Source: Fibrobacterota bacterium (GTDB lineage: Bacteria > Fibrobacterota > Fibrobacteria > UBA5070). From it: a stretch of DNA of 45,664 nucleotides. A model generated the notes under the pieces. It worked only from the letters and a program-made list of their open reading frames with translations, searched no databases and was not told the origin of the DNA. Within the stretch, counting starts at the first letter, position 1, and every line of letters begins with the position of its first letter. This document shows positions 1 to 8,277 of this stretch, piece by piece. The DNA lies in assembly GCA_016715065.1 (NCBI GenBank), contig JADKBN010000023.1:1-45664 (forward strand), in the 5' to 3' direction. Made by a program: the position numbers and the translations under genes.

Positions 1-1026
1 AAAGCGGATCACCTTGCGCGTCTACCAAATCGCTTTTTAGACGACGGATCATCACCTGTTTGAGGCTCTTCTCGTCCGGGAGGATATTGCGTGCGAAACG
101 CTGGTCGTCGAGCAGCTCTAGCAGCGAGGTGAACGACTCGGTGTAGCCGTTGTGAGGCGGCGCCGTCAGGAACAGTCGGTGCTGAAAGTGTGGGCAGATG
201 GCGCGGACAAATCGTGTCCGCTGACTCTCCAGAGCGTAATGCGCACCTGCGGCAGGCGCGACATTGTGCGCTTCGTCCACAACAAGCAGATCGAACTTGC
301 GTGGTTGACTGACATACGGAGGAATCACGTCGCGCATCGCGCGCAAGCCTTCGCCGCCCTTGGCCCAATCCATCGACGTGATGAGGCGCGGATGCGACGT
401 CCACGGATTGGCGTGAATACCGCGCTCGCGCCGCAACTGCTTGATGTAGTCGGTGTCGACCACGCGGAAGTCGAGGCCAAATTTTCCAACATCTCCACGC
501 GCCACTTCTCCTGGAGCGATGCTGGACAGACGATCAAAACGGTGCGCGCGCGATGCCTCAGCAGCAGCTCCTGTATGACCAGGCCTGCTTCAATGGTCTT
601 GCCAAGGCCGACATCATCGGCGATGAGCAGATTGACTCGAGCCATGTCGATGGCACGCACCAGCGGGTCGAGCTGGAAGTCCTCAATACTTACGCCGCTG
701 CGGAAAGGAGCTTGGAGAAACCCTCGGTCGGCGTTGGTGACGGCACCCCAGCGAACGGCGTCTAGGAACGCGTCTAGCGTGTCGGAGTCGTCTTGCCCGG
801 TGATCGACGGCAAACCTGCCCGCTCAATAAGTTGAGCACCTGGTTCGACTTCCCAAACGACTTGAAGCTCTTCGCCCAGCGAATCTTCCTCAATAGAGGA
901 AAGAGTCACAAGTTGTTGTCGATCCGGACCATCAACAAGTTTGGACGTATCAATTTCTGCAACTAACCATTGGCGCCGGCGAACCTCGACGAGTTGACCT
1001 TGTTCGAGATTTGTGCGGGGTGGCAT
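1..1026 (-). pseudogene. drmD: DrmD-like SNF2 helicase (DISARM), partial and frameshifted
   Basis: N-terminal part of a SNF2/DEAH-family helicase resembling DrmD, the helicase of class 1 DISARM anti-phage systems; the C-terminus lies beyond the window edge. The Walker A segment reads ADDVGLGKTIEAG. After a frameshift near position 482 the same protein continues in another frame with FGLDFRVVDTDYIKQLRRERG, then VVDEAHNVAP (DEAH box) and FLTAPPHNGYTESFTSLLELL, and stays open to base 1. Restoring one A in the A/T run at 479-486 joins the frames. The ATG at 1026 lies 6 bases after the stop of the methyltransferase gene, so the two form an operon. Family assignment is from the N-terminal domain and the helicase motifs; the pairing with a cytosine methyltransferase makes the exact system type uncertain. 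Either a sequencing indel or a real frameshift. Confidence 0.72.
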
Positions 1027-1032
1027 TTTCTG

Positions 1033-2082
1033 TCAGCCGTCAATTGACTTGACGTGTTCTACAAGGGCTCTGCCTAGTGCCGTCGCCAGCTTTGGCGGGA
1101 CAGCATTGCCGATCATTCGACTAATTGCGGTGCGATTGATTTTCTCCCCAGGGCGAGTGAAGCGATAGCCTTTTGGAAACGATTGAATGAGTGCTGCTTC
1201 TCGAAGCGAGATCGGTCGATCCTGTTCCGGATGTCCAAATCTACCGTTACCAAGACCTGTGCACAGAGTTGTCATTGTCGGCAGGCTGATCCCACCACAT
1301 TCGTCCATACACTGAACCGTAGGTTTTCCCAGAATCCCGCTTATGGCATTCTAGCCTGAGTTCCTCCGGCCAACTCTTCCATGTCCCACCGTTCTTCGGG
1401 GTATATTGCATTCTTCGTAAATTCAAAGGCGATAGTTGTGCTGCGCAGTGGAGCGGATCTTCCCAATGAGTTTCGCCACTTTCAATCATGGGAAGATCGC
1501 CAATCGCATCACGAACAGTGCAGGTGACTTCCTGACTTTTCCTTTTGGAAGCTAGATAGGACCAAGTTTTGACGCCAGCAAAACGAATCGACGCCGCTGT
1601 TGCGGGACTCCGTAATCCTCGCATTTGACAACAGCATAATCGACTTCATATTTCAATTTCGACAGAATCGACAAGAAATTATCGAGAACATCCTTCCCTT
1701 TTTCTGCAAGTTCAGGGACATTCTCCATAGTGACCAGCTCAGGCGACATCTCGCGAATTAGTCGTCCAAATTGATCAAGCATATTCCAAGCTTTATGCTC
1801 CTCGCTTCCCTTCGCCAGTTTTGAGAATGGCTGGCAGGGTGCACAACCAGCTAACAATCGGATACTTCCACGAGGGAGCAACTTCGAGAGTGAAGCACCG
1901 GTTAAGTTTGTAACGCTCTCTCCAATAAATTGGGCTTGTCCATTATTCCACTCGTACGAATATTTACAATTGATATCAATATCCACACCTGCAATGATAT
2001 TGATATCGGCCTTGCGGAGCCCAGAGGTCAAGCCCCCTGCACCGCAAAACAGGTCAATGCCAGAAATTTTTGCAAGCTGCAT
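1033..2082 (-). pseudogene. DNA (cytosine-5) methyltransferase, two frameshifts
   Basis: C5-cytosine DNA methyltransferase. Motif I is DLFCGAGGLTSG, the catalytic loop (motif IV) is GCAPCQPFS, ENVPEL is the ENV motif, and EDYGVPQQRRRFVLLASKLGP is motif VIII. The C-terminal RTAISRMIGNAVPP is motifs IX/X. The protein is spread over three frames: one break lies between about 1548 and 1575 (a TAG follows GPI in the first frame), another near 1281 in a C-rich stretch. Both breaks fall between conserved blocks, so the full domain order is recoverable. Start chosen as ATG at 2082; a TTG at 2091 is the alternative. The gene is clearly richer in A+T than its surroundings, which suggests transfer. It is the first gene of the operon with the DrmD-like helicase and would protect self DNA in a restriction-type defence system. 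Confidence 0.8.
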
Positions 2083-2214
2083 ACTGTCCAACGTGCTCCA
2101 TGGTCCGGCTGATGAGGTGGTCTGAGGTTAATCTTCAATTCTAGGAAAAGAAAAGAGAAACCTGTTCCAGTGAACGTCACCCTCCCTCAGCCTCCGCTGA
2201 CAGTGACTGAACTT

Positions 2215-2300
2215 GGACCCCGCAGGCCTTTGGCCGAGGAGGCCGCGTGCCGAAGGCATAGGGCCCGACGGGCCGCGCCTCGCGGGCCGGGGCGCCCCTC
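2215..2300. repeat. GC-rich multi-hairpin intergenic element
   Basis: Very GC-rich stretch between the methyltransferase start and the end of the next operon, made of short imperfect palindromes in series: GGCCTTTGGCC, GGCCGAGGAGGCC, TGCCGAAGGCA, GGGCCCGACGGGCC. It does not read as a plausible gene. It looks like a REP-type or species-specific intergenic repeat and might also act as a transcription stop for the minus-strand operon ending at 2299. No second copy is visible in this window. Confidence 0.4.
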
Positions 2301-3063
2301 ACCCCCGACTCAAATCATCCCAATCATCCATCCGCAGGAACACGTCCAGATCGCTGAGGGGGAACTGCTCCTCGCTGCGAAGTTCGTCGTGCCCCACCTC
2401 GATGCCGGGACAGGCCCCCAGCAGATCGACAATCTCGTCGAATAGGGCTCTCGCGGAGGCCTTCTGCGCCGGGGTCGCAGCTTTCGCGGTGGTTCCCCGC
2501 AACGCGATCCGATAGGCTTCCTCCTTGAGTTCTTCCTGCGTGTGGAGCATCACCCACAAGCCTGTCAGATGCTCCTGGTTCCCGCGATCGAGAAGCTTGC
2601 GCACCTGCGAAGCGATACGGGATCTCCGATCGTTGAACGCATCTGGCAGTGCGGTGCGTGCGTACCGACGCGACATCCAAGTGGCGAGGATGCCCGTCGA
2701 TGGTTCGTCCAGACCACCTACAGGCTCATTGCCCTCCAGCAAGGTGCGAGAATGGATGTGCCGGTCCTTGGTCAGGAGGCCGAGGTGGCTCCCACCCGGT
2801 CCAGCTCCGGCAAGGTGGAGCTCGCGAGGACTCCGGGACCGCATCCGGTTTTTGTCAGCCTTGTCGATGGTCGCCGCCGGAATCCACTCGAACCAGGGCT
2901 CCTTGTCCATGGACTCGTTCGCCAGGTCGCAGGAGTGGGAGACCACCACACCGATGCACCCGGAAGGCAACCCGGGGTCGAGCTGCGTCAGAAGCTCAGG
3001 AGGTAGGAAGGAGCCCTGCATCCAGGCCTTGGAAATCGCAACAGACTCTTCAGAGGCGGGCAT
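2299..3063 (-). CDS. Hypothetical protein with SHSCDL motif (third gene of TIGR04255 operon)
   Basis: Protein of 254 aa with no family I can name. The N-terminal third carries GVVVSHSCDLANE followed by a conserved-looking EPWFEWIPA, a pattern met in other accessory proteins as V-[IV]-S-x-x-CD-[LI]. The C-terminal half is predicted to be mostly helical and acidic at the end. No signal peptide or membrane segment. The ATG at 3063 lies inside the end of the HTH gene (14-base overlap), so the two genes are translationally coupled and belong to one operon with the TIGR04255-like gene. The motif with paired His and Cys could bind metal, but that is speculation. Confidence 0.75.
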   Translation of the reverse strand: MPASEESVAISKAWMQGSFLPPELLTQLDPGLPSGCIGVVVSHSCDLANESMDKEPWFEWIPAATIDKADKNRMRSRSPRELHLAGAGPGGSHLGLLTKDRHIHSRTLLEGNEPVGGLDEPSTGILATWMSRRYARTALPDAFNDRRSRIASQVRKLLDRGNQEHLTGLWVMLHTQEELKEEAYRIALRGTTAKAATPAQKASARALFDEIVDLLGACPGIEVGHDELRSEEQFPLSDLDVFLRMDDWDDLSRG

Positions 3064-3649
3064 CGATCTTCAAGGAGCCGAGGTTGTGCGCACGGCGATG
3101 CGCACGCTCCGCATCCGAAACGGGCTGCGCGCCGATCAAGCGTGCGAGTTGGTCAGCCGATGTCAACGGCACCCACCCCGAAGTCGGATCGGGACCCAGG
3201 ATGCGCCTCTCCCACATCGCACGCCCCTTTGGGCTGGAAATCCCCGCGCGCGCCAATTTCTCCAGAAATGCCGGACCCAGGAGATCGGGCTCGATTTCCC
3301 GATCAGGGTGGCGCTTCGCCCATTCATCAGCCCATTCGGCGACTGTTCGCAAGTTCGCGAGGTTCCCGGCGTCGATCCGCCTGCCCCGCTTCCATCCGTG
3401 GACCGCCTGTCGGCTGCAACCCAGGGCCATGGCGAGCTGACCGATGGTGATGCCAAGCCCATCCTGGATCCGCTTCGCGAGGTGCACCGCCTCGGGAACA
3501 GGACTCGCGTCCATGCCAGCGAGGTCGCATTCCGCCTGGGGAACCTGGATCACGGTCCCCGTGACGTTCAGGTGGGGCCAAAGCGGCAAGCCTGCCGACT
3601 CGGCGGTGGAAGTGGTTCCGGTCGCGGCGAAAAGATCGACCGTGTTCAT
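3050..3649 (-). CDS. XRE-type helix-turn-helix protein
   Basis: Protein of 199 aa. Residues about 55-100 form an XRE/Cro-type HTH (GLGITIGQLAMALGCSRQAVHGWKRG, with the second helix SRQAVHGWK typical of DNA-recognition helices); the following residues contain a Trp-rich helix and a C-terminal arm rich in charged residues. It is the middle gene of the operon: its start overlaps the stop of the TIGR04255-like gene by 4 bases (ATGA) and its end overlaps the SHSCDL gene by 14. Probably the operon's own regulator or a nucleic-acid-binding component. The direct repeat at 4442-4460 upstream of the first gene is a candidate target. Confidence 0.8.
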   Translation of the reverse strand: MNTVDLFAATGTTSTAESAGLPLWPHLNVTGTVIQVPQAECDLAGMDASPVPEAVHLAKRIQDGLGITIGQLAMALGCSRQAVHGWKRGRRIDAGNLANLRTVAEWADEWAKRHPDREIEPDLLGPAFLEKLARAGISSPKGRAMWERRILGPDPTSGWVPLTSADQLARLIGAQPVSDAERAHRRAHNLGSLKIDARL

Positions 3650-4434
3650 GGCTGGCTCCGCAGGCCCCAGACGGTCTTGGCCTTGGAGGTGACCACCTCG
3701 CGGAACAGGACATCCGGCGCATCGTGGAGAGCGTCGGTGGCGGCTTCGATGCCGTCCGGCTCGAAGTAGACAATTTCCGTCGACGAGTGGTCGAAATCGA
3801 GGAACACCGCACCCGGTCCCGGCTGTGCGACTCCCTTCAGCAACAGATTGTCCAGATCGGGAGGCGTCGAGGTGATAGCGGGAGAGACGCGGACCAGCAT
3901 CTGTCCTTGAGGTGTGGCGAACACCGAGGCCGCCATGTGGTGGCGCCGCTCGAGTGTGGAGCCGGGATCGGGTTCATACCCTGCCAAGGCGGACTTCAGA
4001 TAATCCGACAGTGGCTCATTCGCGGCGGGCTGCACGAGATCCACGTACCGGAGACCCAAGCGTTCGACCACCGGAATCTCCAGGACACGAGCGGCTTCGA
4101 GCACGGACTTCCAGCGCTCCAGGAACCCTTCGAAGATGTCGTAGTCGGTGGTCTGGAGCATCAGGAACTCGCGGCTGAGCAGGATGTTCCAACGTTGGCT
4201 CTTGTCCAGGAAATCCCAGCGGATGGCGTCTCTGGTTTCCGCAGGACCAGTCGGACCCAGGTTCACAGACCTGACCTTGCTCTCCCGGAAGACCGGATAG
4301 CCCAGCTCTTCGCAAGCCTTGCGGAAGGCGGGCAGCTTCTCCTCCAGGTCCATTCGCGGCGAGAACCGCGCCTGCACAAGGACCAGAACCAACGGGGAAT
4401 GGTCCAGCTTGACGCGTGGAAGTGTGCGTGGCAT
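3646..4434 (-). CDS. TIGR04255-like protein (sporadically distributed family)
   Basis: Protein of 262 aa resembling the TIGR04255 family of unknown function. Recognisable blocks are the N-terminal SPLVLVLVQARFSP, the central WNILLSREFLMLQTTDYDIFEGFLERW, and VERLGLRYVDLVQP. It is a soluble protein with no signal peptide. First gene of a three-gene operon (with the XRE and SHSCDL genes), coupled by a 4-base overlap. Family members are patchily distributed and of unknown role; the position between a DISARM-like locus and a toxin-antitoxin pair suggests a defence or addiction role, which is inference only. Confidence 0.78.
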   Translation of the reverse strand: MPRTLPRVKLDHSPLVLVLVQARFSPRMDLEEKLPAFRKACEELGYPVFRESKVRSVNLGPTGPAETRDAIRWDFLDKSQRWNILLSREFLMLQTTDYDIFEGFLERWKSVLEAARVLEIPVVERLGLRYVDLVQPAANEPLSDYLKSALAGYEPDPGSTLERRHHMAASVFATPQGQMLVRVSPAITSTPPDLDNLLLKGVAQPGPGAVFLDFDHSSTEIVYFEPDGIEAATDALHDAPDVLFREVVTSKAKTVWGLRSQP

Positions 4435-4441
4435 GCCCTTA

Positions 4442-4460
4442 GTTTACATCTTGGTTTACA
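4442..4460. promoter_or_regulatory. Direct repeat GTTTACA, candidate operator
   Basis: GTTTACA occurs twice with a 12-base period (4442-4448 and 4454-4460) just upstream of the TIGR04255-like start codon at 4434. On the transcribed strand the second copy contributes TAAACT, usable as a -10 six bases from the ATG. Spacing of about one helical turn suits binding by an HTH protein such as the one encoded in the operon. Confidence 0.35.
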
Positions 4461-4543
4461 GTTCGCCCAGTGGAAAATCGCGGGTTGCGCCAACCGGGAC
4501 ACCCCTCTGCTTCATCTCTTCGGGAAATGCGGCCCGAAGATAT

Positions 4544-5379
4544 TCAACCGACGGCGTCGTATTTCGATAGCACCGTTTTCCGAAACCACGCCGGGACGGA
4601 ATCCGTCTTGATTTCCAGATCCGACCCGGAAGTGATCTCGGCGATCCAGTTGTGCCGACCGTTTTCGGAGGAATCGAAGAGGTACGCTCGATCCGAAACT
4701 TGGATGGCCGCGTCCAGGAGATCGAGGCAACGGAAGTAGCGTTCGACGATCTTCCGTTCAGGCACTCCGTGCCCTCCCAAAACGACCCGATGACGAACCC
4801 TCGCCACATTGATCTCGGGATTCTCGGTCGCGATGAAATACAGATAGACCCTGTATCCCGCCGCCTTTGCCTTCCGGAGGAAGTCAACCTTGGCGGGAGA
4901 TGACATCACGGTCTCGAAGGTGAAGGAATTCCGCGATTCGACCAGTCGATGTCGAATGAAGTCGGCCAGGATGGAAGCGTGGTACGAAGAAATCTCGGAG
5001 GCATCGATTCGCAGGAGATCCCCGGCCAGGTTCCATGTCCCGACCAAGCCTGGAATTCCGGTCGCGTAGCGAGACCGGAACCCGCTAGGAAGGCGGAAAT
5101 ATCGGCCTGGGTGGCGGCAATTCCGTATCTGCCCAAATCGATCTTGCCATGGAGCTTGAGCAGAGTTTCGATTTCGTCGGCATTCACATACGTCCCCAAC
5201 CATTGCGGAAGAAGCATGTCCTTGATCGTGCTCTTCCCGGAACCATTGGGGCCGGCGAAGATCCGTAATCGCGGGGCAAAGGCGTTCAAACCGTTTGCTT
5301 CCGCACCATCCGAGCCCCGATCCGCGAAGGAGTTAGTCGCTCCGACAACTCCTTCAGCGTCTCCCGGCACCATTGGCAT
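4544..5379 (-). pseudogene. Zeta-toxin-like P-loop kinase, frameshifted
   Basis: Zeta-like AAA/P-loop toxin. The N-terminal part reads LRIFAGPNGSGKSTIKDMLL (Walker A GPNGSGKS), then YVNADEIE. After a frameshift near 5050-5060 the protein continues in another frame with SSYHASILADFIRHRLVE, SFTFETVMSSPAKVDFLRKA and GYRVYLYFIATENPEINVARV, all typical of this family, followed by SDRAYLFDSS. Start chosen at ATG 5379, overlapping the antitoxin-like gene by 26 bases. The end at 4544 gives a plausible C-terminus; a possible further extension in another frame to 4456 cannot be excluded. With the break uncorrected the protein would lose its second half and be inactive. Whether the break is real or a sequencing indel cannot be told here. 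Confidence 0.7.
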
Positions 5380-5554
5380 AGGTTCGAACAAGCTTCCCGT
5401 CGATCGCTTCCACCACCGACCCACTTGTGGTCAATGCTTTCAGATAGGCGTGGCGAAGCGCATCCACCGCAAGCTCGGGAATGCATGACTCCAGAGCGTC
5501 CAAGGCATCCTCGCCCAGAGGTGAATTCGATTTAACATCCAGACCATCGTTCAT
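5354..5554 (-). CDS. Small antitoxin-like protein upstream of zeta-like toxin
   Basis: Small protein of 66 aa. The middle reads AYLKALTTSGSVVEAIDGKLVRTYANG, a pattern (ALxxGxSVVxAxxGxLVxxxxxG) seen in the short genes that precede zeta-like AAA toxins. ATG at 5554 is preceded by a purine-rich GGGAGGGG stretch; an ORF reaching back to 5668 through the G/C homopolymer region is unlikely to be the true start. Overlap with the toxin start indicates coupled translation and a type II toxin-antitoxin arrangement. Confidence 0.65.
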   Translation of the reverse strand: MNDGLDVKSNSPLGEDALDALESCIPELAVDALRHAYLKALTTSGSVVEAIDGKLVRTYANGAGRR

Positions 5555-5634
5555 GCCAACCAAGATACCCCCCCCTCCCTCTGCCTTGCCAAGCAGCCAA
5601 CCCCTCGCTTTTTTTTCTTCGTCGCGCACGGCGC

Positions 5635-5656
5635 GGGGCGGGGGCGGGGCCCCCCG
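5635..5656 (+). other. G-run tract with G-quadruplex potential
   Basis: Runs of four, five and four G separated by single C, then a C6 run and GGG, lie 15 to 35 bases left of the IS21 insertion point. The composition could form a G-quadruplex or a strong hairpin on the plus strand. It lies upstream of the antitoxin gene (minus strand). Confidence 0.35.
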
Positions 5657-5662
5657 GGAAAA

Positions 5663-5670
5663 CCCCACCT
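5663..5670. repeat. Target site duplication, left copy (CCCCACCT)
   Basis: Eight bases CCCCACCT directly outside the left end of the IS21-family element, identical to the eight bases just outside its right end at 8304-8311. IS21-family elements make 4-8 bp duplications, so this fixes both element boundaries and implies a fairly recent simple insertion. Confidence 0.92.
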
Positions 5671-5695
5671 TGTTGGCGAGCAGTCAAAGGGAAGC
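5671..5695 (+). repeat. IS21 left terminal inverted repeat
   Basis: Outer end of the element; shares GCGAGCAGT and CAAAGGGAAGC with the right end in inverted orientation. Confidence 0.85.
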
Positions 5696-5784
5696 GGTAA
5701 CGAGCAGTTCGGAGGGTTCAAAGGGAAGCAGTCTTCCCGGTTGAATGCCCCCTGTGCTTACCTCCGGAGTTTACCGGGGGACAC

Positions 5785-7458
5785 ATGGGGAATTTCATCA
5801 CGATGGACAAGAAAACCACGATCCTGACGTTGTTGCGGCAGGGGCATTCCAAGCGTTCGATCTGTCGATTGACGCACAGCTCGCCCAAAACGGTCCAGGA
5901 GTTGAGTCGCACCCTGGGGCAAAAGGAAGCATCTGCACCCGAAGTGCTCACCGGGGATCTCGCTCAAAGGGAAGCACCTGGCCTTGAAGTGCTCGCCGGG
6001 GAACCTGTCCGAGATCCCTGGGGTATCGAGCAAGCCACCACGGAGGAGGTAGCGCCCGACCCTATCCCGGTTTTGTCGACGCGCAGCGCCCTATTGAAAC
6101 CTCATTTGGAGGCAATCGGTGCCTATCTGAAGCGTGGTCTGGGGGCTCGTCGGATCTGGCAGGATCTGACCGATCTGCACGGATTCCTGGGCGGAGAGGA
6201 TTCGGTGAAGCGTCTGGTCCACAAGGTCAAGGCCAATCACCCGAAATGGTTCCAGCATCTGGATGTACTTCCCGGCGAAGAGGCCCAAATGGACTTCCTG
6301 GAGGGGCCTCGTTTGGTCTTGCGCGAGGCTTCTGGCCAAGTGGTGCGGCGTCGCACCTGGATTTTGGTACTGACGCTGTCGCACAGCGCGATGAGCTACC
6401 GGGAAGCGATCCTGGATCAGTCGGCGCGCACAGTTCTGGCTGCACTGATGCGGGGTTTCGAGAAGTTTGGAGGCGTCCCCGAGCGACTCAAGATCGACAA
6501 CTTCAAAGCCGCCGTCATCCAGGCGCATCGCTACGATCCCGTGCTCCATCCACTGTTCCAAGCCTGGGCTGGCCATTACGGCATTCTGCTGTCGCCTTGC
6601 GATCCGGGCTGCCCCAACCAGAAGGGTCGCGTGGAGCGCGATTGCCGGTACACGAGGGATGGCTTCCTGAAGGGATTGCCGGAAATTGACTCATTGGATT
6701 CCCTGAACGAACGGCTTCGCATCTGGGAGGCCCGCACCGCGCACCAGCGCATCCATGGACGCCACAAGCGGCAGGTCCTGGAGGTATTTCAAAGTGAGGA
6801 GGCGCCTGCACTGCAACCACTTCCGGCCTCCCCGTTCCATCTGTTCGAGATGGGACGACGCAAGGTCAGTGTGCAAGGAACCGTGGAGGTGGATTCCTGC
6901 CACTACGAGGTGAGCCATCTCTTGATCGGACAAATCGTGTCTGTACAGTACGACGCACGCGAGGTGCGTGTCTATCGCCTCCACGAGTCGGGTCCGAAGT
7001 TCGAGATCCGCCACGACCGCAGCCTGCACAAAGGGCATCTGGTCCGAAAGGAAGGGGCGCATCCGGCGTGGATGGATCGAACGCGGCACGAACGCGAAGC
7101 CTGGTACCTCCGTGGCGCATCCAAGGTCGGGCCGCACTGCAACGCCTTGGTGGAAAGCATCCTGTCCGACGACCGAGGCAGACATCCGCGTACGCACCGG
7201 CGCGTCCTGGGCATTCGCGATCTGGAAAGGCGCTTTGGCTCCGAGATCCTGGAAACGGCATGCTCGAAGATGACTCCTGCCCCCGAGGCAAGCTGGCATC
7301 GCCTCCGGGAGCTGTGTGAGCTGGTGCAGGCGCAACGACGCAAGGACACGGCCGACTCATCGCCTCAAGCCGATTCGACGATGACAGATCCTGTTATCCG
7401 ATCCATGGACGAGTACCAGGAGATGATCGACGCATTGATGGGCGAGGTGGGCCAATGA
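5785..7458 (+). CDS. istA: IS21-family transposase IstA
   Basis: DDE transposase of 557 aa. Residues about 6-45 form an HTH (LRQGHSKRSICRLTHSSPKTVQELSRTLG). The rve-type catalytic core carries the acidic residues in AQMDFLEG, RLKIDNFKAAV and GRVERDCRYTRDGFL. ATG at 5785 follows GGGGGACAC, a usable ribosome site; ATG 5803 is possible. Residues about 50-75 contain a two-unit tandem repeat (REAsaPEVLtGdla / REApgLEVLaGEpv) whose DNA includes CAAAGGGAAGC, the same motif as the terminal repeats, so the coding region here may have captured an end sequence. The stop overlaps the istB start by 4 bases. Confidence 0.95.
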   Translation: MGNFITMDKKTTILTLLRQGHSKRSICRLTHSSPKTVQELSRTLGQKEASAPEVLTGDLAQREAPGLEVLAGEPVRDPWGIEQATTEEVAPDPIPVLSTRSALLKPHLEAIGAYLKRGLGARRIWQDLTDLHGFLGGEDSVKRLVHKVKANHPKWFQHLDVLPGEEAQMDFLEGPRLVLREASGQVVRRRTWILVLTLSHSAMSYREAILDQSARTVLAALMRGFEKFGGVPERLKIDNFKAAVIQAHRYDPVLHPLFQAWAGHYGILLSPCDPGCPNQKGRVERDCRYTRDGFLKGLPEIDSLDSLNERLRIWEARTAHQRIHGRHKRQVLEVFQSEEAPALQPLPASPFHLFEMGRRKVSVQGTVEVDSCHYEVSHLLIGQIVSVQYDAREVRVYRLHESGPKFEIRHDRSLHKGHLVRKEGAHPAWMDRTRHEREAWYLRGASKVGPHCNALVESILSDDRGRHPRTHRRVLGIRDLERRFGSEILETACSKMTPAPEASWHRLRELCELVQAQRRKDTADSSPQADSTMTDPVIRSMDEYQEMIDALMGEVGQ

Positions 7459-8234
7459 AGACCAGCATCGAGACCCTCCAACCCATCCTGCGCAGCCTCC
7501 GCATGGGCGGCATGGCCGAGAGCCTGCCCATGCGGATCATGCTGGCGCGCAAGGGCGAAACCGATCATCTACAGTTTCTGTCCGAACTGGTGGAAGACGA
7601 GATGAACCGCCGCGCCGGACGACTTCAAAAACGGCGATTGAGCGCAGCAAAGATCCCCTCCATGAAAACGCTGGAAGACTTCGACTGGACCTTCAATCCA
7701 CGCGTCCCGCGCCGCCTGATCCAGGAGCTGTCCTCCGGACAGTTCGTACACGAAAAACGGGACGTGCTATTTGTCGGACCTCCCGGCGTGGGGAAAACCC
7801 ATCTGTGTTGCGCCCTGGCCCAGTCAGCCGTCGCAGCCGGATGGAAAACGCTTTGGAAAAACGCCTTCGATCTGGCCGACGATCTGGTGCGCGCAAGAGA
7901 AGCCAACAGACGGCGCGAACTGATCGCCCAACTTGTTGCACCACAGCTTTTGATCCTGGACGAATTCGGAATGAAGTCGCTGCGGGGCACCGATACGGAA
8001 GATATTCTGGAAGTCATCCACAGGCGCCACGGAACGACATCCACCGTGGTGGCCACCAACCGGCCTGTCGCGGACTGGGGAGCCTTCCTGGGTGACGCGG
8101 CGGCGGCCAGCGCCATTCTCGACAGACTCCTCGAGTCGGCCCAGGTCATCAACCTCAAGGGAGCAAGGTCACACAGAACAAAAAACCTCAAGATCGCAGG
8201 AGACGACTCGCTATCGGAAGCCGCAAAGGGCTAG
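7455..8234 (+). CDS. istB: IS21-family helper ATPase IstB
   Basis: AAA+ ATPase of 259 aa that assists IstA in target selection. Walker A is GPPGVGKTHL (around residue 103), Walker B LLILDEFG, and a sensor-type segment TSTVVATNRPVADWG follows. Length is normal for the family. ATG at 7455 overlaps the istA stop (ATGA), the usual translational coupling. Confidence 0.96.
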   Translation: MKTSIETLQPILRSLRMGGMAESLPMRIMLARKGETDHLQFLSELVEDEMNRRAGRLQKRRLSAAKIPSMKTLEDFDWTFNPRVPRRLIQELSSGQFVHEKRDVLFVGPPGVGKTHLCCALAQSAVAAGWKTLWKNAFDLADDLVRAREANRRRELIAQLVAPQLLILDEFGMKSLRGTDTEDILEVIHRRHGTTSTVVATNRPVADWGAFLGDAAAASAILDRLLESAQVINLKGARSHRTKNLKIAGDDSLSEAAKG

Positions 8235-8277
8235 TTTTGCACCCGCAGGGGTGCTTCCCTTTGAACTGCTCACACCT

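Noticed and set aside
1973..2010. Inverted GATATCAATATC / GATATTGATATC in the methyltransferase
   Set aside because: Encodes the conserved DIDIN and INI residues of the protein, so probably coincidental.
2525..3769. 414-residue plus-strand frame opposite the three-gene operon
   Set aside because: The minus-strand genes have overlaps, an HTH and family resemblance; the plus frame has none.
4456..4541. Extra C-terminal extension of the zeta-like toxin in another frame
   Set aside because: Would require a second frame change; the toxin already has a plausible end at 4544.
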